In this document: positions 9,834-17,286 of the stretch, in pieces
Layout: each line of letters starts with the position of its first letter
Position numbering within the stretch: the stretch's first letter is position 1
From: Ornithomonoglobus_A sp034090805
GTDB lineage: Bacteria > Bacillota > Clostridia > UBA1381
Length of the DNA stretch: 17,350 nt
NCBI GenBank assembly: GCA_034090805.1
Contig: JAXDRV010000124.1
Coordinates: 1 to 17,350 of the forward strand
Direction of reading: 5' to 3'
Translations under genes and position numbers: made by a program
The notes under the pieces: generated by a model
Told to the model about the DNA's origin: nothing
The model's database searches: none
Seen by the model: the letters and a program-made list of their open reading frames with translations, nothing else

Positions 9834-12800
9834 TTGAAAAAGAAAATCTTATCGGCACTCCTTGCGACTGTCATACTCGCTGCCGGGTATGTTCCGGCAA
9901 CGGCAGCTGATGATAAAGCAGTGATTTATGTTTCACCAAACGGAAGTGACAGTGCAAAGGGAACGATTGAAGCTCCGCTTAAAACCTTTGCCGGCGCACA
10001 GGCGGCGGTAAGAAAGCTTAAATCGGGTGGAGCTAAGGATATTGAGGTTATATTCAGAGAAGGTGAATACCGTCTTTCATCGAGTGTAACCTTCGGAGCA
10101 GAGGACGGCACGTACGAAGGGCATCTCATAACATACCGCGGCATGGAAGGAGAAAAAGCGGTATTTAAAGGCTCTCGTGAGTTTAAGGCGGAAAAGGCGC
10201 AAAGAGTAACATCGGCTTCTGCACTGTCAAGAATAAAGCCGAGTGTAAAAAATAATATAGCCGTATACAATCTCGCGGATATGGGCTTTTCAAAGAATAA
10301 TATAACGGATACAACAAACATTGAAGCTACAATACAGGTGCTTAGTCACGGCGAGCCTAACTATGTATATGTGGACGGGATTGAGCAGAATATTGCACAG
10401 TGGCCCGATGGTGACGGAGTTTATTCTCATTGGGATTCAACGGAGGACGGAAGAACGATACACTTTACCGAAAGTGATCCCACACGCTGGATAACTGCAC
10501 CAAAGGACTGGTGGCTCGGTGCATTTGCAACCTATGACTACTGCTATGCAAGAATGTCAGGCGATCATGTTAATCCGGAAAAGCATACATTAACGGCGGT
10601 CGATTTAAACACTCTTTTCAACTTTACAAGCTATCAGTCAAGACGTTGGAAGGCATTTAACCTCCTTGAGGAGCTTGACACACCGGGCGAGTTCTATATT
10701 GACAGAGAAAATATGATGCTATATCTATATCCGCCGTATAGCATAAAGGATGCTCGGATGGAACTTTCATTCCTCACAACGCCTATGATAAGCCTGCGTG
10801 AAACACAAAATGTATTGTTCGAAAATCTGACACTTTCTCAGACCTGCGGTGACGGCTTCCGTATGGTTGATGTGAGAAATGTCGATATTAAAAACTGTAA
10901 TTTTGAAAATATCGCACAGTTTGCAATATTCGTTGACGGTTCAAAGAATGCCGTTACCGACAGTCAGTACTGGCAGGTACAGAGAATTGACGCCTCGTAT
11001 GACTGTGATGTAACAGATTCGACATTTAATAATATCGGTTCCAGTGCGATTAAGATGTCAGGCGGAAATCTTGATACTCTTACGTCGGCGAATAATGTGA
11101 TAGACAATAATATGCTCTATCGATGCAGTCAGATTACAAAGAATAAAAACGCTATAGAGATAGGCGGATGCGGAATTACGGTAACGCATAACAATATCAG
11201 CCGATGCGCATTTCAGGGTATATACTACATGGGAAACAATCATACAATAAAATACAATGAGATATATGATGTTGACCAGGAAACAGATGACTGCGGCGCA
11301 ATCTACTGCGGAAGAAACTCACTGCATCAGGGGAATGTAATAGCATATAACTATCTGCATGACTTATTCTCAACCGAAGTTCTGCCGTTCGGACACCAGA
11401 CGGCTATCTATTGGGATGATAACATGGTGGGACAAACAGCGCATAATAATATTATACGAGGAGTGAGAAAGAATGCCTACAGCAACGGTATAGACATTCA
11501 TTTCTATAACAATACATCAATAGATATTACAGCTGCAAGCATGGACTTCAAAAACGGAAGTGCCGCAACAAACAACAATGCCGGAGGTGTCGGATTTGGC
11601 AGCACCATTGCCGATGAGGCTCTGTATTTTAAGACATATCCGAATCTGCCGGAAATAATAAAGCTTATGGCGCAGGGGACGCCTGCGGAGCTTTCAAAGT
11701 TCAGCGAGTTCTACAACAACCTTGATGTAAACGCTCCGGCAAATATCATAGGCACTAATAATCGGGAGTATGCCAAGGTGAAGAACAATGTTAATATATC
11801 CTTATGTGATGATTTTGTAGATCCCGAAAATCAGGACTATAGAATAAAGAGCGGTTCGCCAACGGCGAAGCTCGTTCCGGGTATAACGACGGATGAGTTC
11901 GATATAGAGGAGATTGGATTGCAGAGGGATATTACGCTCAGCGCTGAAAACTCGCCGTTCAGGCTTCTGTTTCCGGCAAACGGACAGCAGGCTCTGCCAA
12001 GCTCCGAGGTGAAATTCAAATGGGAAAACGCATTCGGAAGCAGCAAGTATAAGCTTGTTGTCGCAACAGACAGAGAAATGAAAAATATTGTCTATGAGGA
12101 TGATAATGTTCCTTATAATATAACTTCCGTTAAGGGCTTAAAGAGCGACACGGTATATTACTGGAAGGTCAGCGCATATTCACATTCAAGAGAGCTTGAC
12201 GCAGAGTGGGAGAGCGAGAGCGGAGTATATACCTTCTCAACAGGCATATATGAGCAGCTTGATAAATCCTATTATGAAACTGTGGTACCGAATGCCATAG
12301 CAGCGTCCGGAAATGCGGCTGAGGGCAACGAAACGGGACTTTATCCGATAGGCACAAAAAAGAAATTCAACAACCTTTTAAAAATGGCGGAAGTAGTCGC
12401 AAATTCAAGGTTAGGAATGTTCTCGCAGAAAACCTTGGATAATATTGTTACCAATATAGGCGAGTTTTACACAAAGAAGGGCATGGTAAACAAGGGCGTC
12501 TATGATATGGCAGCCGTATTTGACGATCCCGAAATGTGGTCGGGGGATGCGGAGGTATCAAACGGAGTGGTATCCCTTAAGGCAGATCCGACAAGACCCG
12601 AAATCTACTCTATGGCGGGAACAAAGGGGTTAGAACCGCTTACAGGCTCTGTTATATATAGCTTTGACGCAAAGCTCCATATTACCGAAAAGTTCCTTGG
12701 ATTGGGCTTTAAGAAATTTATCGATATGCTCCCATACCAGAACTCAAATGCCGGATATGACCTTATTATAAACAGCGAGGCAATTGAACTGCAGTACAGC

Positions 12801-13556
12801 TCCGGTACGGCTCATGATATTCTTGAAACCGTTCCATATACATTTGATGACAAATTCCATCATTTTGATTTTGGGTTTATCGATATTCCCTGCGGAACGA
12901 TAATTATGCTCAATATTGACGGAAAAAAGGTGATTGAATATCGAGACATCATTGATGCGTCGGTCAATGCGCTGTGTAATATGGAAATTATGATTTTTAA
13001 TGACGGAGATGCAAGCATAGAGCTTAGAAAGAACGATTCTCCCATGACCATGGAGCAGTATGAAACTCAGCTTAAGGATAATATTTATCGCTCGGCAAAG
13101 GTGCTTGTTGACGGAATAGACAGCGGATATAATGAGCGAACAAGATTTGCCGTGTTCAAAAACGGCAGCGATAAGGTATTCACTGATGATAATGTTACGG
13201 ACATTTCCGAATGCGGCTGCAGAAAGTATAACGGCGATTACACCGTCGAGCTTTCAAAGCTTGCCGAAATTATAAACGCAGAGATTACCGAGGAAGGAAA
13301 CGGATATAATATCACAAGAAACGGAGTAAGCGCGGTGATAGCAAAGAGCGACTGCACGGAGTATAACGGCAAGATGATGTTTCCGCTCATAAAGACAGCA
13401 GAAGCACTCGGAATGTCATATGCGGAGGATACGGCAAACGATATTCTTGTATTCGGAAATATTGTTGTAATGAATAATATTAAAATTCTTACAAAGATGT
13501 CAAGCCTTATGGATACCCTTACGGAATATCACGACGGCAGGACATTTATATATTGA
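9834..13556 (+). CDS. Secreted right-handed beta-helix protein with FN3-like, lectin-like and stalk domains
   Basis: This 1240-residue protein begins at TTG with signal peptide MKKKILSALLATVILAAGYV and likely cleavage near residue 24. Residues about 30-690 form the beta-helix, beginning IYVSPNGSDSAKGT, paralogous along its length to the one at 1291-3230. Shared landmarks are QWPDGDG, FNLLEELDTPGEFYIDR, DASYDCD, HNNISR, ETDDCGAIYCGR and AIYWDD. The candidate acidic sites are Asp486 and Asp528-529, 42 residues apart. An FN3-like domain follows (about 707-805). A concanavalin-like beta-sandwich lies at about 890-1068 (DDPEMWSGDAEVSNGVVSLK). The end (about 1086-1215) resembles copper amine oxidase N-terminal 'stalk' domains, common on clostridial surface proteins. 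It lacks the module and SLH repeats of its neighbours. A polysaccharide-active enzyme is the likeliest role, but substrate and mechanism are unproven. It lies 21 bases after the previous gene. Confidence 0.85.
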   Translation: MKKKILSALLATVILAAGYVPATAADDKAVIYVSPNGSDSAKGTIEAPLKTFAGAQAAVRKLKSGGAKDIEVIFREGEYRLSSSVTFGAEDGTYEGHLITYRGMEGEKAVFKGSREFKAEKAQRVTSASALSRIKPSVKNNIAVYNLADMGFSKNNITDTTNIEATIQVLSHGEPNYVYVDGIEQNIAQWPDGDGVYSHWDSTEDGRTIHFTESDPTRWITAPKDWWLGAFATYDYCYARMSGDHVNPEKHTLTAVDLNTLFNFTSYQSRRWKAFNLLEELDTPGEFYIDRENMMLYLYPPYSIKDARMELSFLTTPMISLRETQNVLFENLTLSQTCGDGFRMVDVRNVDIKNCNFENIAQFAIFVDGSKNAVTDSQYWQVQRIDASYDCDVTDSTFNNIGSSAIKMSGGNLDTLTSANNVIDNNMLYRCSQITKNKNAIEIGGCGITVTHNNISRCAFQGIYYMGNNHTIKYNEIYDVDQETDDCGAIYCGRNSLHQGNVIAYNYLHDLFSTEVLPFGHQTAIYWDDNMVGQTAHNNIIRGVRKNAYSNGIDIHFYNNTSIDITAASMDFKNGSAATNNNAGGVGFGSTIADEALYFKTYPNLPEIIKLMAQGTPAELSKFSEFYNNLDVNAPANIIGTNNREYAKVKNNVNISLCDDFVDPENQDYRIKSGSPTAKLVPGITTDEFDIEEIGLQRDITLSAENSPFRLLFPANGQQALPSSEVKFKWENAFGSSKYKLVVATDREMKNIVYEDDNVPYNITSVKGLKSDTVYYWKVSAYSHSRELDAEWESESGVYTFSTGIYEQLDKSYYETVVPNAIAASGNAAEGNETGLYPIGTKKKFNNLLKMAEVVANSRLGMFSQKTLDNIVTNIGEFYTKKGMVNKGVYDMAAVFDDPEMWSGDAEVSNGVVSLKADPTRPEIYSMAGTKGLEPLTGSVIYSFDAKLHITEKFLGLGFKKFIDMLPYQNSNAGYDLIINSEAIELQYSSGTAHDILETVPYTFDDKFHHFDFGFIDIPCGTIIMLNIDGKKVIEYRDIIDASVNALCNMEIMIFNDGDASIELRKNDSPMTMEQYETQLKDNIYRSAKVLVDGIDSGYNERTRFAVFKNGSDKVFTDDNVTDISECGCRKYNGDYTVELSKLAEIINAEITEEGNGYNITRNGVSAVIAKSDCTEYNGKMMFPLIKTAEALGMSYAEDTANDILVFGNIVVMNNIKILTKMSSLMDTLTEYHDGRTFIY

Positions 13557-13561
13557 TTTTT

Positions 13562-13594
13562 GAAAGGGCGAGGCAGTATGTGTCTTGTCCTTTT
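13562..13594 (+). terminator. Possible Rho-independent terminator after the beta-helix gene
   Basis: The left arm gaaagggcgaggca (13562-13575) can pair with tgtcttgtcctttt (13581-13594) around a five-base loop. There are 14 pairs, four of them G-U, so the hairpin forms only in plus-strand RNA. The U-run is inside the stem and short, so termination may be partial and read-through into the next gene is possible. Confidence 0.45.
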
Positions 13595-13634
13595 AAAATC
13601 TAAAAATAGTGTAATAAATAGATAAAAAAAAGCA

Positions 13635-13692
13635 TTGATTGGATTTTTTTTCTGTGATAAACTTATAATATAAAATACATAACTGAAAGGAG
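13635..13692 (+). promoter_or_regulatory. Candidate promoter and RBS for the two-module secreted protein
   Basis: A perfect -10 hexamer tataat lies at 13664-13669 in AT-rich DNA that includes a run of T. The best -35-like sequence, ttgatt at 13635-13640, is 23 bases away, which is too far. At normal spacing the -35 is poor. The RBS aaggag is at 13687-13692, ten bases before ATG 13703. An activator-dependent or weak promoter fits. Confidence 0.45.
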
Positions 13693-13702
13693 ATGTTTCT
13701 TT

Positions 13703-15949
13703 ATGAAACAAATAAAACGAATCTTGTCTCTTGCGACAGCATTGTCAATAGCGGCAAGTGTGTCAATATTTACTCCGACAGCAATGGCGGAGGGGACTGT
13801 TGATTTGACACAGGACAGCGCAACGCCGGCACTTGCAGAGAATCTGATGCTTACCTCGGTAACCAAGGGAGATGGTTTGACTGCGGCAAGAAACTTTAAC
13901 AATAAAACAAATCGTATCAATACAGAGCTTATCTTTACACTTGATACAAGTGATGCATCACATTGGGAAGACGCAAAGACCTATGCATCGTCAGTGTTGG
14001 AGGCATTACAGACAATAAATGACCCGCCCGGTGACGGTCATGTTTATTACGGTACAACGGGAGCATATACGGCGTTTAATCAGGGAGCATTCAATCCTAA
14101 TAAAACATATGTATTTAGAGCATATGTTAAGGCCGAAGGCGATGTGGATGCATATTTCACAAACGGTATTGAAAGCAAAAGTCGTGATACGCTTGTATAT
14201 TCAAATGAATATGGCAGTACCGGTAAGAAGATAGAAGCCGGAGATTATCAGGAATATGCGACAACAATAACACTTCCTTCAACATACGATACGGCTGATA
14301 ATAACTGGTTTCTTTATATACTGCCGGACGGAGTAAAAAAAGGAGCAAAGGTAAGATTCAGAACAGAACACGCAGACGATATATATCTTGCAGAGGAGCA
14401 GGCATACTCTCTAAGCGTAACGTCGGATTCAAAGACGCTTAAAGGCAGCGGTGCGGTCAATATGACTGCTGAGACCTTAAACCAGGTTGGCTTAAAGGGT
14501 AAGCTTGACCAGAATGTTACATGGTATGCCTTAACCGCAGACAGAAAAGCAGTTGTTCCGGGAATTACCGTAACACCGGGTGCAGATTCGTCAAAGGCGA
14601 TTGTAACTGCGGACAGCACCGTAGAGGACGGAACATATACGATAGTAGCAAGCTCGGATAGATATGGACTTGTCAAGGGCTGCGATATTGTTGTAAAGCA
14701 GGGCTTGCCGAATCTGACGGATACGGCACCTGTGGCGGCACCTGAAAACCTTATCCCCAAATCGGATGATGAGCTTCAATCAAGACCGAGGTGGATAAGA
14801 AGTAATGTAGGGCGTAATTCGACAAATATTCAGCATATTGCGGATGTAAACCAATGGAACACGGAAAAGGGTGCGGCAACAAATTGTGTCATATATGTAG
14901 ATGAAGGGCAAACCACCGCACCGAGCACTGCACTCGGTTATGACGGTATCGTGATTAAAACCGGATTGGAGTTTAAAGCCGGAAAAACATATTGTGTATC
15001 GGCAAGAGCAAAGCTTGCAGATAAATCACTGAAAAAAACGGATGGAACGGAAATACAATATCCGTCAGGTGAGAACAGAGCTAATTTGGGCATTGCAATA
15101 ACAAACGAAAAATATGGTTCAACCTCATACACAAAGGAATATGGCGTCAACGGTGCAGAACTCGGCGATGAGTATACAGATTTTAAGGGAACAATCAAGC
15201 TAAATGATTCGTATGACAATAACGGCCCGCATGAGTTTGTAATAGGTTATCCGGCAGGTTATACACAGGGTAGTGCGATAATGATAGACACCTCGGAACA
15301 GGATTCGATCTATGTTGCCGAGGAAAAGGCGGTAAAAATCGCAAACACGATTGTTTCGGGTGACAGCAAGCTTGCGTGTGGCAGCAGCGTAACTATCAAA
15401 GCTGAGGTGCAGAATCAGCTTGGGCTTCCCGGCAATCTTGACCAGAGTGTTGAATGGTATGTGCTGAATACCGACAGAACAAAGGAAATAGAGGATATCA
15501 CGATCGTTAAGGAGAATGGTTGTGCAAGGGTTACAATCGGATCAAATGTCCCTGAGGGTGAATACGATATTGTTGCAGTATCGGATAATTACAACATAGT
15601 TAAGGGTATTACCATTACTGTTTCGGATTTTGTGGAGAAGATTTCCTCGCTTGAACTAAAGCAGGAGTACGGATACGCAAATCTTGCGGCATCGGTTGCA
15701 AACTGTAGCTCGGAGACGGTTGTATTTATTCTTGCAGCCTATGACGAGGGCAAGCTTGTTGACATAATTCTTGATACGCAGACCGTTACGGGCGGCGTTG
15801 CTAAAACAGATATAACCTTTGAGGACCCGCTTGAAAACGGTAATGTTGTAAAAGCGTTTGTATGGGATGGTTTAGGCGTTGGTTCGATGAAGTCTATTGC
15901 AAATGTTTCGGGATTTAATACAACAATGACAATTGACAGTGCCGAATAA
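13703..15949 (+). CDS. Secreted two-module protein, probable glycan-binding or assembly component
   Basis: This 748-residue protein has the signal peptide MKQIKRILSLATALSIAASV, with likely cleavage after TAMA (about residue 29). Residues about 45-333 are one copy of the module shared with the genes at 1 and 3910. Residues about 349-643 are a second copy, beginning IPKSDDELQSRPRWIR. Each copy has an N-terminal half resembling a carbohydrate-binding beta-sandwich (EYG..G, then a GYPAG-type turn and VAEE) and an Ig-like half (NQxG...Q..W). Residues about 647-748 are the C-terminal beta domain also found at the end of the gene at 1. No catalytic or wall-anchoring domain is visible. It looks like the neighbour at 1 without the beta-helix. 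A soluble glycan-binding protein or an adaptor to the SLH protein is inferred from shared modules only. Confidence 0.88.
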   Translation: MKQIKRILSLATALSIAASVSIFTPTAMAEGTVDLTQDSATPALAENLMLTSVTKGDGLTAARNFNNKTNRINTELIFTLDTSDASHWEDAKTYASSVLEALQTINDPPGDGHVYYGTTGAYTAFNQGAFNPNKTYVFRAYVKAEGDVDAYFTNGIESKSRDTLVYSNEYGSTGKKIEAGDYQEYATTITLPSTYDTADNNWFLYILPDGVKKGAKVRFRTEHADDIYLAEEQAYSLSVTSDSKTLKGSGAVNMTAETLNQVGLKGKLDQNVTWYALTADRKAVVPGITVTPGADSSKAIVTADSTVEDGTYTIVASSDRYGLVKGCDIVVKQGLPNLTDTAPVAAPENLIPKSDDELQSRPRWIRSNVGRNSTNIQHIADVNQWNTEKGAATNCVIYVDEGQTTAPSTALGYDGIVIKTGLEFKAGKTYCVSARAKLADKSLKKTDGTEIQYPSGENRANLGIAITNEKYGSTSYTKEYGVNGAELGDEYTDFKGTIKLNDSYDNNGPHEFVIGYPAGYTQGSAIMIDTSEQDSIYVAEEKAVKIANTIVSGDSKLACGSSVTIKAEVQNQLGLPGNLDQSVEWYVLNTDRTKEIEDITIVKENGCARVTIGSNVPEGEYDIVAVSDNYNIVKGITITVSDFVEKISSLELKQEYGYANLAASVANCSSETVVFILAAYDEGKLVDIILDTQTVTGGVAKTDITFEDPLENGNVVKAFVWDGLGVGSMKSIANVSGFNTTMTIDSAE
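15260..15462 (+). repeat. 203-bp near-identical repeat, copy B
   Basis: This is the partner of 1-203 (198 of 203 identical), inside the second module of the gene at 13703. Further similar blocks link the same two genes: 14753-14802 with 415-464, and 14939-15024 with 598-683. Copy A lies in the module upstream of the one carrying those two blocks. Confidence 0.95.
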
Positions 15950-15976
15950 TTAAGAACTTAATAAGGAATTGAATTT

Positions 15977-16006
15977 ATGGGAGCGGTCGTATAAGGTCGC
16001 TCCCAT
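15977..16006 (+). terminator. Stem-loop between the surface-protein cluster and the acyltransferase gene
   Basis: The arms atgggagcg (15977-15985) and cgctcccat (15998-16006) are perfect inverted complements around a 12-base loop. No U-run follows on either strand (ataagtatt on plus). It separates two functional units and sits 28 bases before an ATG, so it may be a weak terminator, an mRNA 3'-end stabiliser or a 5'-leader element. Confidence 0.45.
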
Positions 16007-16034
16007 ATAAGTATTGATTGAAGGAGAGCAAACA

Positions 16035-16868
16035 ATGATTGGTGCTTTTTGCAAAAGAATGAATTTTCCTCTGAAGGCAACCGAGGATATAGTAAATGCT
16101 TATGAAAAAATAACGAAACAGCCGGATTGCACTGCTTTGCTGCTGTCAGCGGCAAAGGAGTTTGTAGAAGGTGAATCGGAAGATTACAGAGCCGCTCTTA
16201 ATGAGCTTTCGCAAAAGCTCAATATCAGCATATATACAGTAAATCTTGTCCTTGTAATCTATTCAATGGAGAATTATACACGACAGATGTACAAAGAAAA
16301 GGGATATGATGAAAATCTTTATAATGATACAATGCTTGATACTGTTTATAAGCTGGATGAATGCAAAAGGCTTTACGGAGTATGGGGTGTGTTTACCATG
16401 GAATGGTACAGACTTTTCTGTAAGTGCCGTGTATTCACCTTGGGCAGACTTCAGTATGAGCCTATTGAAGCACCTACTGATTATAAAGATATTGTTAAAA
16501 AAGGAGATCGTATCATTAACTGCCATATACCCGGTGGAGGAAAGCTGCTCGATGACGACGTTACCAAGTCATTGCAGCTTGCAAAGAAATTTTTTAATAT
16601 GGAGCCGCTGATTCTGACCTGTCATTCATGGCTGTTATACCCGCCGTATGAGGAAATGTACGGATCAAATATGCGTAAATTTTATGAGCGTTGGGATGTT
16701 GTAAGGCTTGACGAGAGTGACGAGGATTTTTGGCGCATTTTCTATAAGGAGAAGCTTGAAGATTTATGCGAGGATGATATAAAAACAAGTCTGCAGAGAA
16801 AAATGCTTGATTTTATCAAAAACGGCGGAAAAATGGGCGCGGGACTTGCATATATGATATTATATTAG
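16035..16868 (+). CDS. GNAT-like acyltransferase domain protein (NAT_N/GNAT_C type)
   Basis: ATG 16035 is chosen because aaggag (16021-16026) sits eight bases upstream. An in-frame TTG at 16014 has no RBS. The 277-residue product has no signal peptide or membrane segment, so it is cytoplasmic. The N-terminal part is helical (about 1-120). The C-terminal part has the series FTLGRLQYE (about 132-140), NCHIPGGGKLLDDD, CHSWLLYPPYEE and TSLQRKMLDFI. This pattern is what I know from Firmicute proteins with an acyltransferase N-terminal domain plus a GNAT-like C-terminal domain. Substrate and physiological role are unknown. The C-terminus looks complete although it abuts insertion-sequence remains. 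Nothing links it functionally to the surface proteins upstream. Confidence 0.8.
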   Translation: MIGAFCKRMNFPLKATEDIVNAYEKITKQPDCTALLLSAAKEFVEGESEDYRAALNELSQKLNISIYTVNLVLVIYSMENYTRQMYKEKGYDENLYNDTMLDTVYKLDECKRLYGVWGVFTMEWYRLFCKCRVFTLGRLQYEPIEAPTDYKDIVKKGDRIINCHIPGGGKLLDDDVTKSLQLAKKFFNMEPLILTCHSWLLYPPYEEMYGSNMRKFYERWDVVRLDESDEDFWRIFYKEKLEDLCEDDIKTSLQRKMLDFIKNGGKMGAGLAYMILY

Positions 16869-17090
16869 CAGCTCTGATATGATGTCTGTGTACTCATCAA
16901 GCCGTGAAGGCTTATTTCTGTGCGTACACTTTTGAAAGCCATTCAAGTACTTTGGATTGATATTCAACGCTCTTGCAATTTTAGACGTATTTACTTTTAA
17001 ATTATTATGCTTCATAAAAGCCCCCGGTTTCGATAAATCCTGTACAGTATTAATTTCTATTGTCACAGGAACATTTGATTTGTATAACAT
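16860..17090 (-). pseudogene. Truncated IS21-family transposase (IstA-like) N-terminus
   Basis: The frame codes for 76 residues starting at ATG 17090, with ggagg (complement of 17098-17102) seven bases upstream. Residues about 32-52 resemble the N-terminal helix-turn-helix of IS21 transposases (VNTSKIARALNINP, KYLNGF), followed by HRNKPSRLDEYTDIISELL, which matches the 'KPSKLDxYxDII' stretch of that family. A full IstA is some 400 or more residues, so over 80% is missing, including the DDE catalytic domain. The step from NINP straight to KYLNGF lacks the RTVD-like residues usually seen there, suggesting a small in-frame deletion. The stop overlaps the last nine bases of the converging acyltransferase gene. 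Family assignment is from memory of the motif. A small HTH protein that is still expressed is an alternative. Confidence 0.6.
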
Positions 17091-17151
17091 AGAACATCCT
17101 CCGATAAAAGTAGATGAATATATTATACAGCATTTTTTTACTTTTTGAAAC

Positions 17152-17170
17152 TGTGCACTTTTATTTGATA
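17152..17170 (+). repeat. IS21-type terminal repeat, inner copy
   Basis: The sequence tgtgcacttttatttgata is a near copy of the repeat beginning at 17176, offset by 24 bases. It lies just upstream of the transposase remnant on the other strand and is a probable transposase binding site. Confidence 0.65.
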
Positions 17171-17175
17171 ATTTT

Positions 17176-17195
17176 TGTGTACTTTTATTTTATCA
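17176..17195 (+). repeat. IS21-type terminal repeat, outer copy
   Basis: The sequence tgtgtacttttattttatca repeats the inner copy at 17152 with few changes. Read on the minus strand it begins TGA, consistent with the TG tip of an IS21 element, so 17195 is the likely element border. Confidence 0.65.
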
Positions 17196-17221
17196 TTTAT
17201 AATGGTATATAAAAATAAAGG

Positions 17222-17250
17222 TTGATAATTTTGTAAATATATGATATACT
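17222..17250 (+). promoter_or_regulatory. Sigma-A promoter for the downstream ATPase gene
   Basis: The -35 ttgata (17222-17227) and -10 tatact (17245-17250) are 17 bases apart, with an extended -10 TG at 17242-17243. Transcription would start near 17257, followed by RBS gggaggtg (17274-17281) ahead of ATG 17287. It lies just outside the insertion-sequence border. Confidence 0.7.
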
Positions 17251-17286
17251 TAATACAAAGACAAAACCATTGCGGGAGGTGTTACT

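Larger units (their letters stand above)
16860..17195 (-). mobile_element. Remnant of an IS21-family insertion sequence (transposase-start end only)
   Basis: It comprises the truncated transposase at 16860-17090 and its upstream end, with two terminal-type repeats at 17152-17195. On the minus strand the outer end reads TGATAAAATAAAAGTACACA, the style of IS21-family ends, where a 5'-TG terminus and multiple internal copies are typical. The other end and istB are absent. The left limit is approximate because the acyltransferase stop codon is at 16868. Confidence 0.6.

Noticed and set aside
13635..13660. Consensus sigma-A promoter using ttgatt with tataat
   Set aside because: The spacer would be 23 bases, outside the usual 16-18. 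The alternative tgataa gives only 14. Only a candidate -10 is kept.
1..15949. Cellulosome components (dockerin or cohesin) or sortase signals
   Set aside because: I found no calcium-binding dockerin repeats, no cohesin-like sequence and no LPXTG-type C-terminus in any of the five exported proteins.
16014..16034. TTG at 16014 as the acyltransferase start
   Set aside because: It has no RBS, and its codons would contain the aaggag that serves ATG 16035.
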